Shown: positions 9,601-19,550, counted from the stretch's first letter. The stretch: DNA of 64,000 nucleotides from Peromyscus leucopus (GCF_004664715.2 NC_051068.1:12570298-12634297); one strand, 5' to 3'. Program-made: numbers and translations. Notes: generated from the letters alone by a model not told the origin.

Positions 9601-11819
9601 TTGTCTGGGGGTCAGAGCTATTAGAGCCATAGCAAGAGTGTGGCGGTGGTGGCACACGCCTTTAATCCCATAGATATCTGTGTGTTCAGGGTCAGAGCTA
9701 TTAGAGCCATAGCAAGAGTGTGGCGGTGGTGACACACGCCTTTAATCCCATAAGATCTCTGTGTGTTCAGGGATATAGTCAGCATTGGAGACATATGCCT
9801 TTAAGACCTAGGGGGCTGTACATTCAGACAGTGACGAGGCAGTCATGTGTTTGGGTTTACAACCAATGAGAAGGCAGAACAACATACTATAAAAAAACGA
9901 ACCGACAGGAAGTAGGTCTCTTTCGCGAAGCTGGGACAGCAGGAGGAAGGGTGAGATTTTAGCTCTGAGCTCTGACCTCTCGGCTTTCTCTTTTACATTG
10001 TTTCTGTGTTTCTTATTTAATAAGACGGTTGGTTACATCGACACTTTGATATAAAATTTTTTTTTTTCTGAATTCTTTTTACAGATGATGATTCTGATCC
10101 TGAGACATCAAATGACTTGCCCAAATTTACAGATGGAACTAAGGCCAGAAATAGGAATCAGAACTACTTGGTTCCCAGTCCTGTGCTTAGAATTCTAGAC
10201 CACACTGCCTTTTCCACAGGTTAGGGGAACTCATTAACTAATAGAATTTAGTATATTTTGTACAGATCAGGTAAAAGCAATGTGTACTGTAACTGCTTTT
10301 CACACAATGGTTTCTTTTCTTTTTTTTTTTTTTTAAAGTTTATTTATTATGTATATAGTGTTCTGCCTGCATGTATGCCTGCATTCCAGAAGAGGGCATC
10401 AGATCTCATTATGAATGGTTTAGAGCCACCATGTGGTTGCTGGGAATTGAACTCAGGACCTCTGGAAGAGCAGTCGGTGCTCTTAACCTCTGAGCCATCT
10501 CTCCAGCCCTCACACAATGGTTTCTAATGGGCTTGTTTAGTACAGTGCTTCAATACTGGGGATGACTGTTTCTAGTGGGATGTATTGTGTCTAGTACTAC
10601 AATAGGGTGATTTTCTAATGGGTCTATTTAGTACAGGGCTGCAACAGTGGCTTACTCTCTTTCAGAAAAGTCTGCTGATGTTGAAGTCTGTGATGAAGAG
10701 TGTGACTCACCTGAGTCTGTGCATCAACATACTCAAGAGGAGAGCCCTATAGAGGTTCACACCTCAGAAGACGTCCCAATTGCTGTAGAAGTTCATGCGA
10801 TTTCTGAAGATTATGATATAGAGGCAGAGAACAATTCCTCCGAGAGCCTCCAAGACCAGACTGATGAAGAACCACCAGCTAAACTCTGCAAAATACTTGA
10901 CAAGAGCCAAGCTTTGAATGTGACTGCCCAACAGAAGTGGCCTTTACTGAGAGCCAACAGCAGTGGCCTCTACAAGTGTGAACTCTGTGAATTCAACAGT
11001 AAGTATTTTTCTGACCTAAAGCAGCATATGATCCTGAAACACAAGCGCACTGACTCAAATGTATGTCGAGTGTGCAAGGAAAGCTTTTCCACCAATATGC
11101 TTCTCATTGAGCATGCCAAACTTCATGAAGAAGACCCGTACATCTGTAAGTACTGTGACTATAAGACAGTGATCTTGGAGAACCTCAGCCAGCACATTGC
11201 AGACACCCACTTCAGCGACCACCTTTACTGGTGTGAGCAGTGTGACGTGCAGTTCTCCTCCAGCAGTGAGCTCTACCTGCACTTCCAGGAGCACAGCCGC
11301 GATGAGCAGTACCTGTGCCAGTTCTGTGAGCACGAGACAGGGGACCCTGAGGACCTGCACAGCCACGTGGTCAATGAGCACGCTCGAAGACTGATCGAGC
11401 TGAGTGACAAGTGTAGCGGTGGTGGGCATGGGCAGTGCAGCCTTCTAAGCAAGATCACCTTTGACAAATGCAAAAACTTCTTTGTGTGTCAAGTCTGTGG
11501 GTTCCGGAGCAGACTTCACACAAATGTGAACAGACACGTTGCTATCGAGCATACTAAAATATTCCCTCATGTTTGTGATGACTGTGGGAAGGGCTTTTCC
11601 AGCATGTTAGAATATTGCAAGCATTTAAATTCACATTTATCTGAAGGGATTTATTTATGCCAATATTGTGAATATTCAACAGGACAAATTGAAGATCTTA
11701 AAATTCATCTTGATTTCAAGCATTCAGCTGACTTGCCTCATAAATGCAGTGACTGCTTGATGAGGTTTGGGAATGAAAGGGAATTAATCAGTCACCTTCC
11801 AGTCCACGAGACTACCTGA
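4463..11819 (+). CDS. Znf639: Zinc finger protein 639 (ZASC1), complete coding region in 4 exons
   Basis: Coding exons are 4463-4520, 6366-6476, 10085-10219 and 10666-11819 (58+111+135+1154 nt). They join in frame to 485 codons plus TGA, matching human ZNF639 in length. The product starts [12 protein letters not shown], giving a basic nuclear-localisation-like patch at residues 6-11. An acidic, Ser/Glu-rich region follows to about residue 190. Nine C2H2 fingers occupy about residues 206-227, 235-255, 262-283, 291-311, 319-340, 376-397, 405-425, 433-454 and 462-482, and the protein ends HETT. The first pair of every finger is CxxC and all His pairs are present. Known family role: a nuclear DNA-binding regulator also called ZASC1, reported to bind alpha-N-catenin and act on transcription. 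The ATG has a purine at -3 and is the first in its exon. No break was seen. Confidence 0.96.
4890..5105 (-). repeat. B2/B3-type SINE
   Basis: TTTTACATGTGTGAGTGTTT to ACGGAGCCATCTCTCTACCT. Confidence 0.8.
5165..5465 (+). repeat. ID-B1 dimer (B4-like) followed by B1
   Basis: ID-like head (GGGCTGGGGGTGTATCTCAA) joined to a B1-like part (5165-5325), then a second B1 (5336-5465, AATGGTAGTACATGCCTTTA). Confidence 0.75.
5812..5990 (-). repeat. B2/B3-type SINE
   Basis: TTTATTTTTATGTGTTTGAC to GAGCCCTCTCTCCAGCCCG. Confidence 0.8.
6208..6285 (+). repeat. ID-like SINE remnant in Znf639 intron
   Basis: GGGCTAGTGCTGTAGGTCAG start and GGGTTCAATC box-B-like sequence; 80 bp upstream of coding exon 2. Confidence 0.6.
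6366..6476 (+). CDS. Znf639: Znf639 coding exon 2
   Basis: Acceptor ttacatttag, donor AAAG|gtaaga. It encodes about residues 20-56 ([14 protein letters not shown] through KYFDNK), recognisable as the N-terminal region of ZNF639. A 38-nt poly-A run begins 117 bp downstream in the intron. Confidence 0.93.
6594..6631. repeat. 38-nt poly-A run without recognisable SINE
   Basis: A38 following GTAGTACTAC; the 5' flank is not B1, B2 or ID-like. Lies 117 bp after Znf639 coding exon 2. Confidence 0.95.
8382..8748 (+). mobile_element. Solo LTR (ERV2-like), 6-bp TSD TCCTTT
   Basis: Starts TGCTGTGGATATCG and contains ATAAATAAA and a polypurine-rich centre. It ends with CAGCTAAA, a decayed CA end. TCCTTT flanks it exactly at 8376-8381 and 8749-8754, the 6-bp duplication expected of ERV2/ERVK integrases. 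It is the same family as the copies at 15917-16287 (reverse) and 24286-24637. No internal genes. Located in Znf639 coding intron 2. Confidence 0.85.
8818..9542 (+). mobile_element. ERV 3' internal remnant (noncoding) ending in polypurine tract
   Basis: AT-rich sequence leading to a polypurine tract (AGAAAAGGGGAAA, 9530-9542) directly before an LTR start. Between 9283 and 9340 a unit of about 21 bp (GTTGAAGATTAGTTAGTTAT) occurs three times. Short broken frames exist (for example 84 codons at 8799-9053) but I could not assign them to gag, pol or env. No 5' LTR is present. Confidence 0.65.
9543..10043 (+). mobile_element. ERV 3' LTR with internal 80-bp tandem duplication
   Basis: TG at 9543 and CA at 10042-10043; AATAAA near 9593; TATA-like ACTATAAAAA at 9887-9896. 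Nearly identical 80-bp units lie at 9609-9688 and 9689-9769, each containing a B1-like segment (CACGCCTTTAATCCCA). CTTTGA follows at 10044-10049 and also occurs at 8812-8817, bracketing the whole 8818-10043 element. Exon 3 of Znf639 starts 41 nt further on. Confidence 0.8.
10085..10219 (+). CDS. Znf639: Znf639 coding exon 3
   Basis: Acceptor ttctttttacag, donor CACAG|gttagg; 135 nt. It encodes a [11 protein letters not shown] acidic stretch and the [19 protein letters not shown] segment, matching the pre-finger region of ZNF639. It starts only 41 nt after the end of an ERV 3' LTR (10043), so the LTR sits next to the branch-point/polypyrimidine region. Confidence 0.93.
10320..10510 (-). repeat. 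B2/B3-type SINE with poly-T
   Basis: T run, TTTATTTATTATGTATATAG to TGAGCCATCTCTCCAGCCC. CACACAATGG flanks it at about 10301 and 10510, a likely 10-bp target-site duplication. 155 bp upstream of the zinc-finger exon. Confidence 0.87.
10666..11819 (+). CDS. Znf639: Znf639 terminal coding exon with all nine zinc fingers
   Basis: Acceptor ctctctttcag at 10655-10665. The frame starts with Glu102 (split codon) and stays open to TGA at 11817-11819. All nine C2H2 fingers are in this one exon, as is usual for this gene. The linker between fingers 5 and 6 (about residues 341-375, Gly/Cys-rich [12 protein letters not shown]) appears the least conserved part. An in-frame ATG at 10647, upstream of the acceptor, is intronic and not used. 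Confidence 0.96.
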
Positions 11820-12060
11820 CTGTTATCTTTACATAATGTTGAAGTAAAATAATAAATTCTTTTTTAATGTTAAAGTGGGTGATCTGAAACACAGCCTGTA
11901 TAATTTGCCTTTGACAAGTTTTTTGACTTTTTCTGGCATTACTGCATTTTTCAGTATATAATTATACTTAGTGGTGGTGTTTTCAATTGCATGACAGTCT
12001 GTAGTTGTCACTTTTGGTGACTATTACCCAGTTTCTTGCCTATGCTCCAAGTTCATGAAT
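11820..12060 (+). other. Znf639: Znf639 3' untranslated region (start) with polyadenylation signal
   Basis: AT-rich, non-repetitive sequence follows the stop codon. An AATAAA hexamer at 11851-11856 lies 32 nt after the stop. It may be a proximal signal, but such a short 3' UTR would be unusual, and the real end could be further on. SINE fragments start at about 12170, giving a likely outer limit. Confidence 0.45.
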
Positions 12061-12169
12061 GGAAACAAAGGTACCAAAGAAACTGACCATAGTTTTCAAA
12101 GAAGACAACCTTCTATGAAGTCTTTAACTACTGCACTAGCAGAAGTAGGGCACAGAGGACGTATGTGTA

Positions 12170-12402
12170 AAGTAGTGGTTTTATGTGGGGTCTTTCGCCT
12201 GTATGTAAGCACACCAGGTATGTGCAGTGCCCATGGAGGCCCAAAGAGGCCATCAGATCCCCTGGGTCTGGAGATAATAACAGCTGTAACTGGGCTGGGA
12301 CAAGGTTGCACTCTGTAGCCCACGCTGGTTTCAAACTATCAAGTCCTGCCTCGGCCTCTCAGGTGTTGGGTAGGCAGGCATAAAGCACCACACCCAATGA
12401 AT
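12170..12402 (-). repeat. B3-type fragment followed by B1
   Basis: Reverse B3-like sequence to about 12290 (GGCCATCAGATCCCCTGGGT), then reverse B1 (GGACAAGGTTGCACTCTGTA to AAAGCACCACACCC). Confidence 0.7.
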
Positions 12403-12404
12403 GT

Positions 12405-13025
12405 TTTTAAAGCCTCTGCTTAAGTTGCAGGATGTAAAAGGGGAGAGCTGGGACCATGTGAGACAGTAAGCATACAACCACCTTACACTCATTCATAACC
12501 AACTGGCACTTTATCTTCATCTAAGTACCTATTACTGGAGCTCTTAGCATTTCATCTTCAGTTATATACCTATGAAATCATGCCCCAACCTGTGACAAAA
12601 ATCTATCTGAATTTTGAGAAGATCCACTGAAGTATTACCATAGAGTTAGGAATATGGGGATGAAGGGTTTCTGGTGTGGTAACATATTTGATTAATCTGT
12701 CTGCACTCTAGTGGCTACTGTACTAGCTGTGAAGCAGGTCTCTTAAGTAGGAGAAATTTAACCAATTCTCAGTTCTGAAACCACTGGCAGCTACCCAACT
12801 GTAGCTTCTCAGCTTGTCAGTAGCAGTCTGTGCCATAGAATGTCCTCCTGACTTGACTGTCCCAAATCTCCGTGTCCTTATTGGATCACCAATCATAGGT
12901 TCAATCCTACCATGTGCTCTAAAGATCTGCGGTGGCACACAGCGGCAATCCAAGTACTCTGGAGATACAAGTTTAAACAGCAGGAGCTCAAGGTCTTCAG
13001 CAAGTTTCTTTAAAAATAAAATACT
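12405..13025. other. Intergenic, no feature recognised
   Basis: Mostly unique sequence downstream of Znf639; short frames only. Part of it could be distal 3' UTR. Confidence 0.55.
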
Positions 13026-13029
13026 ATCT

Positions 13030-13215
13030 CTGGGGCTATAGGGATGACTCAGTTAGGAATACTTGTTGTTCTTCCAGAGGCCCAGAGTTTGGTTCCAGCA
13101 GCCATCTCAGGTGGTTTATAGCCACCTGAAATTCCAGCTCTGAGGCTTCTAGTGCTGACGGTGTCTCTGCAGGCTCTTGCACATGTGGCATTCACAGACG
13201 TACACATAAACTTTT
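13030..13215 (+). repeat. B2/B3-type SINE
   Basis: GGGGCTATAGGGATGACTCA head, GAGTTTGGTTCCAGCAGCC, tail with ACACATAAAC. Confidence 0.78.
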
Positions 13216-13461
13216 GTTTTTTAATTTAAGTCTTCAAAGAAGTCAATTCTCAGGTACCAAGAGTAAGGACTTCAGAATTTGAGTTAGAACATAATGCAAT
13301 TAATAGCCTCTAAACTAGCAGTATCAAGAGAACAGAATGAATATCACTGTCTTTTACTAACAACATAATGATACGGTCCAGGCGTAAAACTATAGTTAAA
13401 AAAAAAAAAATTCATGTATTAACTGCTATTTCCCAACACCAAGAACCATGGGAACCTTTGC

Positions 13462-13735
13462 CTGGTGGGTATGGTGTGCAGTCCTGTAATCCCAACACTT
13501 GGGAGGTGGAGGCTGGAAGATCAGCAGTTGGGGTCATCTTTACCTACATGGCTGAGTGTCAGGCAGGAAGTGGAACAGAGACCACCTGAAATCTTAGCCA
13601 AAACAAAAATGGACAGGATAGCTGGGTATGCTAGTGCCCACATTGAAAGCTCACCACTCATGAAACTAAGGTAGAAGAACAGCATTCAAGACCAGCCTGA
13701 GCTATAAAATCAAATCCTGTCTCAACCAAAAACAT
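13462..13735 (+). repeat. Two B1-like SINEs in tandem
   Basis: GGTGGGTATGGTGTGCAGTC (13464-13600) and GCTGGGTATGCTAGTGCCCA (13621-13735). Both diverged. Confidence 0.7.
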
Positions 13736-13739
13736 AACA

Positions 13740-15100
13740 CTATTTGAGAATGGGTAACCAGCATCTATTTCTATTTTGCATGCCTGCATTCTTAGAAACT
13801 CACTTCTGGTTATAACATTCCTGGTAGGGCTTTCCAGTTAAGTATCTCCTAAAGCTTGAGGTCTTAGCAGTTTAAATCATTTCTTGTACAACAACAGCAA
13901 GCTGCCAACAAGCCACGGTCACACCACCCAGGAGTGGATCCAAGTTTGGACTACAGCCTGCGAATCTTTACTACACCACTGCACACAGGGAACCTTTGTC
14001 CTTGAACTGATTTTCACAACGTCACTCCTTAGATTCTTGGTAATTCTGTTGTTTATGCTTGCTGGGAAACATCCAGTTCAAGGGATTTGGCTTTCAGAAA
14101 GCAGACCTGAATATTTTTAAGACTATTTTAATTGTTGGCAATCAAAGACTGAAGAGAACAAGCTAATGCCGTTCAGTTTTGCACTTTTTGATGAGGGGAT
14201 GAGACCAGATCCCACTGAGTTAATAGGCCTTAAACTGCTGGTGTAGTCAACCAATGATTTCTGGAAAAGCAGACCTAGGGAAAGAAAATTTTCAGAACTG
14301 GCAAGATGGCTTAGTGGGTAAAGACAACTGCTTGTAAGGCTGGCAAACTGAGTTTGATCCCCAGGACCCATGTAGTAGAAGGAGAGGCCAAACCGTCCTC
14401 TCCTTAACACACTTGCCCACTGATGTCCTAACTCCTGGACACAGGAAAATTTCTACTAGATTCCCTTTAGAAGCAGGCATTCCCACTGTCCTCTGATATT
14501 GTCCACTTGTTCTCACTCCACTGCTTTCCTCTTCACTGCTAGTCCTCCTCTGCCTTTTGTGTAATCCAGAGAGTAATTAAAGGTCACAAGGTTAGGGTTA
14601 GAGACAAACCTGGAGAAAAGCTCTCTTCCCAACCTTATTAACCATTAACTGCTTATAGCTCCTCAGAAGGAGAGGTGGGGCCTCCTCTGACCCTCCGAAT
14701 TCTGTACTTTTGGAGCTTACCCACATTCTAGTCAGAACAATCTGATGGAGAGGTTTGTGAACACATCTCAGCAGCTCTGAACAGCAGCACTGAATACCTT
14801 TGTTTTTAAATGTCACCTTGAAGTGAGTTATTACCTCTGAGGTTCCAAAGCATTTCCCAGTACTCCAAAACTGAAAATGGTTGTGCACTATTCAAAAGCC
14901 TTTCCTGTGTATAAATTTGCCAGCTATGCCACTTGAAATAATCTTCTAGATTCCTCTAGATGTACTTCATCACATATTAGCCAATTTCTCAGATTCTCAA
15001 GGATCTATGGCATTCTCAGATTATGGTTTCTGAAGTATTGCAGGAAAAATATAGAGGCTTTGAGAAAATAAACACTATTTCTAATCCCCTCCCACCCCCA
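13740..15100. other. Intergenic, mostly unique
   Basis: Only a short B3-like piece at 14290-14370 (AACTGGCAAGATGGCTTAGT). Nothing else recognised. Confidence 0.55.
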
Positions 15101-15108
15101 TGCCGCCC

Positions 15109-15255
15109 CATTGAGATAGGGTTTCACCATTCTCTGTGTAGCCCTAGCTGTTCTAGAACTCACTATGAAGACCAGGATGGCCTCAAACTCAGAGATGCAC
15201 CTGCCTCTGCCTTCTGAGTGCTGGAATTAAAGGTATGTGCCACTACCACCTAGAC
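15109..15255 (-). repeat. B1 SINE
   Basis: GAGATAGGGTTTCACCATTC to GGAATTAAAGGTATGTGCCA. Confidence 0.82.
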
Positions 15256-15261
15256 TAATTT

Positions 15262-15462
15262 CATTTTTTAAATAATTTTTATGTGTATAGGTGTTTTGCC
15301 TGCATGTACGTATGCAAACCATGGGTGTACAATGCCAGAGGAGGTTGAAAGAGGCTGTCAGACCAACAAACAGTTGCCAGCACCCATGTAGGTACTGGGA
15401 ATTGAACCCAGGTCCTCTGGAAGAATAGCCAGTATGCTTAATCACTCAGCCATCCCCACCCC
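15262..15462 (-). repeat. B2/B3-type SINE
   Basis: TTTTTATGTGTATAGGTGTT to ACTCAGCCATCCCCACCCC, next to the B1 at 15109-15255. Confidence 0.82.
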
Positions 15463-15578
15463 TTATGCCTAACTTTAAAATCTGGTTTCCAGAGAATTTC
15501 ATTAACTTAATTCCTAGCATATTTCCATTAACTTTACTTGGCTTATTTTGTCTTACTACCTTCTAAAAGCAGTTCATC

Positions 15579-15769
15579 CTTTAATCCCAGTATTTGGGAG
15601 GCAGAGGCAGAGGAGACAGAGGCAAACTCTGTGAGTTTGAGGCCAGCCTGGGCTACAGAGTGAGTTCCAGGAAAGGTGCAAAGCTACACAGAGAAACCCT
15701 GTCTCAACAACAAAAACAAAAAAAAAACAAAAAAAAAACAAAAAAACAAAAAAAAAAAAAAAAAAAAAA
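15579..15769 (+). repeat. B1 SINE, 5' truncated, long A-rich tail
   Basis: Begins within the B1 (CCTTTAATCCCAG), GGAAAGGTGCAAAGCTAC variant, tail of A runs with interspersed C to 15769. Confidence 0.85.
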
Positions 15770-15811
15770 GTTTTATATATTTCCCTAACTATCAATACTA
15801 AGTTTTAAGAT

Positions 15812-16340
15812 TTCTTTTATTTTTTGGTTTTTTGAGACAGGGTTTCTCTGTGTAACAATCTTAGCTATCCTGGAACTCACTCTGTAGACCAGGCTGGCCT
15901 CAAACTCATTGAGATCTGTAGTCAGGAGTTTTCCTGTGTCCTGCCCAGTCCCGTAGCCGCTCAGACCCAAGTAAACACACAGAGGCTTATATTATTTACA
16001 AACTGTATAGTCTATGGCAGGCCTCATGCTAGCTAGCTCTTATATCTTAAATTTACCCATAACTATTAATCTATGTATCGCCACATGTTCCATGGCTTTA
16101 CCTGCGTCCCATTACATGTTGCTTCTTGGGCGGTTGGCTCACCTCTTTCTGCCTCTGCCTTCTTCCTGTTTCTGTCTTGGATTTTCTGCCTGCCTATAAG
16201 CTGCCTTGCTAGAGGCCAAAACAGCTTTATTTATTAACCAATCATAGTAACACATATTCATAGCATACAGAAAGACATACCCCAGCAGAGATCTGCCTGC
16301 CTCTACCTCCTGAGTGCTGGGGTTAAAGTCACTGCCCGGC
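15812..16340 (-). repeat. B1 SINE split by an LTR insertion
   Basis: The reverse-strand B1 5' half is at 15830-15916 (GAGACAGGGTTTCTCTG) and the rest at 16288-16340 (CTGCCTCTACCTCC...GCCCGGCTC), separated by the solo LTR. Confidence 0.88.
15917..16287 (-). mobile_element. Solo LTR nested inside a B1 SINE, 6-bp TSD GAGATC
   Basis: TG...CA termini (371 bp) interrupt a reverse-strand B1 (15812-16340) at its GAGATCTG motif. GAGATC is repeated at 15911-15916 and 16288-16293. The reverse complement matches the 8382-8748 LTR (TGCTGGGGTATG..., TTAATAAATAAAG). The insertion is younger than the B1. Confidence 0.9.
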
Positions 16341-16493
16341 TCGATTTATTTTTATTAGTGTGTGGAAGTCAAAGAAAAGACTTGGGAGAGTTGGTTTCTT
16401 CCCTTCTATCTTTATGTGGATACCAAGGATCAAACTCGGTTTGCCAGGCTAGTACAGTAAAGTTACTTTACCAACCCTTAAATAATTAAAAGA

Positions 16494-16662
16494 GCCAAGC
16501 GGTGGTGGCGTACACCTTTTATCCCAGCACTCGGGAGGCAGAGCAAAGCGGATCTCTCTGAGTTCGAGGCCAGCCTGGACTACCAAGTGAGTTGCAGGAA
16601 AGGTGCAAAGCTATACAGAGAAACCCTGTCTCGAAAAACCAAAATAATAATAATAATAATAA
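16494..16662 (+). repeat. B1 SINE with (AAT)n tail
   Basis: GCCAAGCGGTGGTGGCGTAC start; GGAAAGGTGCAAAGCTATAC variant; tail turned into (ATA)n. Confidence 0.88.
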
Positions 16663-16877
16663 AGAGAATTTTTTCTTAAGTGCTTTAGATCAAACCTAAG
16701 CCAAGCAAGTGTACTCCCACTGAGCTATATCCACAACCCTCTTGGTTTTCTGAGATAGACCTCACTGTGTAGCCCAGACTAGCCTTGAACTAGTTATTTT
16801 CCTGCCTCTGCCTCCCAGCCCTAGGTTAGAGGCTTGTGCCACCACAAACACAATTTTAATGACAAACTGCAGCACAC

Positions 16878-17085
16878 TGGACTGAGGGTATAGCTCAGTT
16901 TGCATGTGGAACTTTGGCTTTGAGCCCTAGTACTAAATAGACCAGGTGTGATAGCATACACATGAGTGATCCCAGCACTCAAGAGGCTGACACAGGAGGA
17001 TCAGGAGTTCAAGGCCATCCCCAACTACATAGTGAATTCAAGGTCAGCCTGGGTTACATGAGACCCATTGTTAAAGAAACAAATA
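16878..17085 (+). repeat. ID-B1 dimer (B4-like)
   Basis: ID head (GGACTGAGGGTATAGCTCAG) followed by B1-like CAGGTGTGATAGCATACACA and AGTTCAAGGCCA. Confidence 0.75.
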
Positions 17086-17089
17086 CCAT

Positions 17090-17860
17090 GTTACATAAAT
17101 CTAAAAATCCTAATTAAAAATCAAATGGCCACAATCCTCTTGGAAAATGAGTTCAAGAAAAAACATCAATACTCTTTAAAGATTTAAGTTTAACAGTTAA
17201 AATCAACTACTGATCTTAGTGGAGAAGTAAATGTAGTTAATTAGCTAAGCTTTCCGTTAACACAGTTCTATTTCTAAAAATTAAAAATGGTGGGGAGATG
17301 AGTACCTTTGAAACTTTTTTTTTTAAAGCTCTGTAGCCCAGGCTGGACTCCAGCTGGAGACTCTTCTGCAGTCTCTCACCAGGACCCAGCTACTTTATTT
17401 ACCTTCCTTTGTTCCAGGTCAAAGGTAGGGAAGGTCTTTGGGAAGCAAGGAACCCACGTGCTTAGCCCTCTGAAACCTCTGTGCAGGTGCTGAGCAAAGT
17501 GAGCGAGGACATTTTCTCTTCATGGTACTGGACTTACATAAAGAACACATGACTCTAAGAGCAAGATGCTTGTGTTTCCAGTGTGACATGCAAAGTTCAC
17601 AAAGTCAAAAGCTGATACCTATGTAAGGTTATGTTGACTTTGTAAATCTGAAAACTAAGGTTTTTAAGAATTACCAGTTATCTGAAATTTCTTCATACTA
17701 ATATGAAAAATAATTTTTCTATAAAGCTTTTCCCTACTAAAGCATCAATCACAGCTTCTTATGAAGTTTATTCTCCTTAGTAAATAAACTTAGTGTCAAA
17801 CTGTTAATCACCTTTGCCCGAAATAAAATTGTAAAGAGTAATTTCTTACACTAACGGAAA
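17090..17860. other. Intergenic, AT-rich, no feature recognised
   Basis: A small reverse B1-like remnant at about 17325-17400; otherwise unassigned. Confidence 0.55.
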
Positions 17861-17961
17861 CAGGGGCCAGTGAGACGGCTCAGCGGGTAAAAGATCCCTA
17901 GGACCCACATGCTGAAGAGAACCAACTCCCCCAAGGTACCCTCTGCCTTAAGAGTCCTACT

Positions 17962-18335
17962 GCTACGATGAAACACCATGACCAAAAGGAACTTGGTGAG
18001 GTGTGTATTTACTCCAGGTTACAGTTCTACATTCACAGTCCATCACAGAGGCAAGGCAAGGCAAGAACGTGGAGCAGGAGCTGATGCAGAGCCCATGGAA
18101 AAGTTATTGGTGTACTCCTTACGGCCTGCTAAGCCTGCTTTCTTAAAAACCCCAGAACCACCTGCCCAGGGATGGCACCTACCCACAGTGGACTGGGCCC
18201 TGCCACATCAACCATTAATTAAGAAAATGTACCACTGGCTTACCCACAGGTGAATCTGGTGGGGGCATTTGCTGAGATCCTCTCTTCCCAAGTTATTTTT
18301 GCTTGTGTCAAGTTGACATAAAACAGACCATCCTC
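17962..18335 (+). repeat. Rodent interspersed repeat (inverted-terminal, hAT-like candidate)
   Basis: Begins ACGATGAAACACCATGACCA and ends CTTGTGTCAAGTTGACATAA. It matches a very common rodent repeat whose name I cannot fix from memory. Related stretches are at 19885-20215, 40990-41345, 50620-50970, 51790-52172 and 53220-53345. Confidence 0.65.
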
Positions 18336-18505
18336 TGACTGCCAGATTCATGCTGTGGCACGCACACATCCATAAACAGACACACAAGGTATTTTTAGAT
18401 AGTCTTACTGTGTAGCCCTGGCTGGTAACTCCCTGAGATCCACTTGCCCATCTCCTGAGTGCAGGGATTAAAGGCGTGTGCCACCACAACAGGTCAAAAA
18501 GTAAA

Positions 18506-18663
18506 GAGGCTGGAGGGAGGGCTCAGCAGTTAAGAGCACTCGCCACTCTTGCAGAGGACCAGGGTTTGGTTCCTGTACTCACATCACGTGGCCAAATACT
18601 AGACACAAGGGGTCTGGTGCTCTCTTCTGGCCTGCACATATGTGGTACACCTATAGACAAGCA

Positions 18664-18711
<48 letters not shown>

Positions 18712-18720
18712 GTTTTAAAA
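18506..18720 (+). repeat. B2/B3-type SINE with (CA)n tail
   Basis: GGCTGGAGGGAGGGCTCAGC head; ends in the microsatellite 18664-18711. Confidence 0.82.
18664..18711. repeat. (CA)n microsatellite, one interruption
   Basis: CA units with one A insertion near 18700, at the tail of a B2/B3-type SINE. Confidence 0.95.
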
Positions 18721-18794
18721 TATAAATGGAAACAACTTTTCATACTGTTAAATAAAACATTACATATCTAATTTTATTCACATTATATTAATAA

Positions 18795-18925
18795 TAATTT
18801 TTTTTATCCTTTGGCAGGTCTGGAACTTGCTATGCAGACCAGGCTGGCCTCAACCTCATAGAGATCTGCCTGCCTCTGCCTTCTGACTGCTGGTATTAAA
18901 GTTGTGTGTGTCACCACATCTACAA
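18795..18925 (-). repeat. B1 SINE, partial
   Basis: CAGGTCTGGAACTTGCTATG ... CTGGTATTAAAGTTGTGTGT. A second reverse B1 follows at 19010-19155 (GAGAAAGGATTTCCTGTGTA to GGGATTAAAGGCATGAGC). Confidence 0.8.
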
Positions 18926-19550
18926 GAAGAGTCATTTTGAAGAGGGATTTTGTAAAGAATTTTAAAAGTTTGTTTTCCTTTTTATTTTTATTTCATTTTA
19001 TTTATTTGTTTTAGTTTTTTGAGAAAGGATTTCCTGTGTACCCCTGGCTGTCCTGGAACCATGTTTGACCAGGATGACTTCAAACTCAGAGATCTGTCTG
19101 CCTCTGCCTTCCAAGTGCTGGGATTAAAGGCATGAGCAACCAACACTAGGCTAAAGTGGGGTCTCACATAGGTCAGACTGGCAACCAGCTGGGCAACCTG
19201 GTTTTAAACCCCTGGTCTTTCTGCCTCCACCTCTAGTGCAGGGATGATAGGCATGTCACTATGCCTAGGAGTATCTCAATTGAGATAATCACTCTGCCTT
19301 CATAATAAAGCCAAGATCAGGAATTAGAATTCTTGTCACAAGGTACAATTCCTGGTGGTGGTGGGTTTCAAGGCCATGCAGGGTAGAGTTCTGAAGTCTA
19401 AGAACACTGTATTCCCACTCTTCTTGCCTGCCAAATTCTCTTTACTTTAGAGTCACTTCTTCATAATCTTGTTCTTCTGCTCCATACTTTGCTACTCTGA
19501 CCTCACTAGTGTTTCCAAAGGGTTTCTTTGTTGTTGTTTTGTTTTTGCCC

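Noticed and set aside
11055..11429. 124-codon reverse frame within the zinc-finger exon
   Set aside because: Antisense shadow of the conserved Znf639 coding sequence.
18664..18711. Regular CA repeats considered as a CRISPR-like array
   Set aside because: Simple dinucleotide microsatellite with no spacer structure; a mammalian genome.
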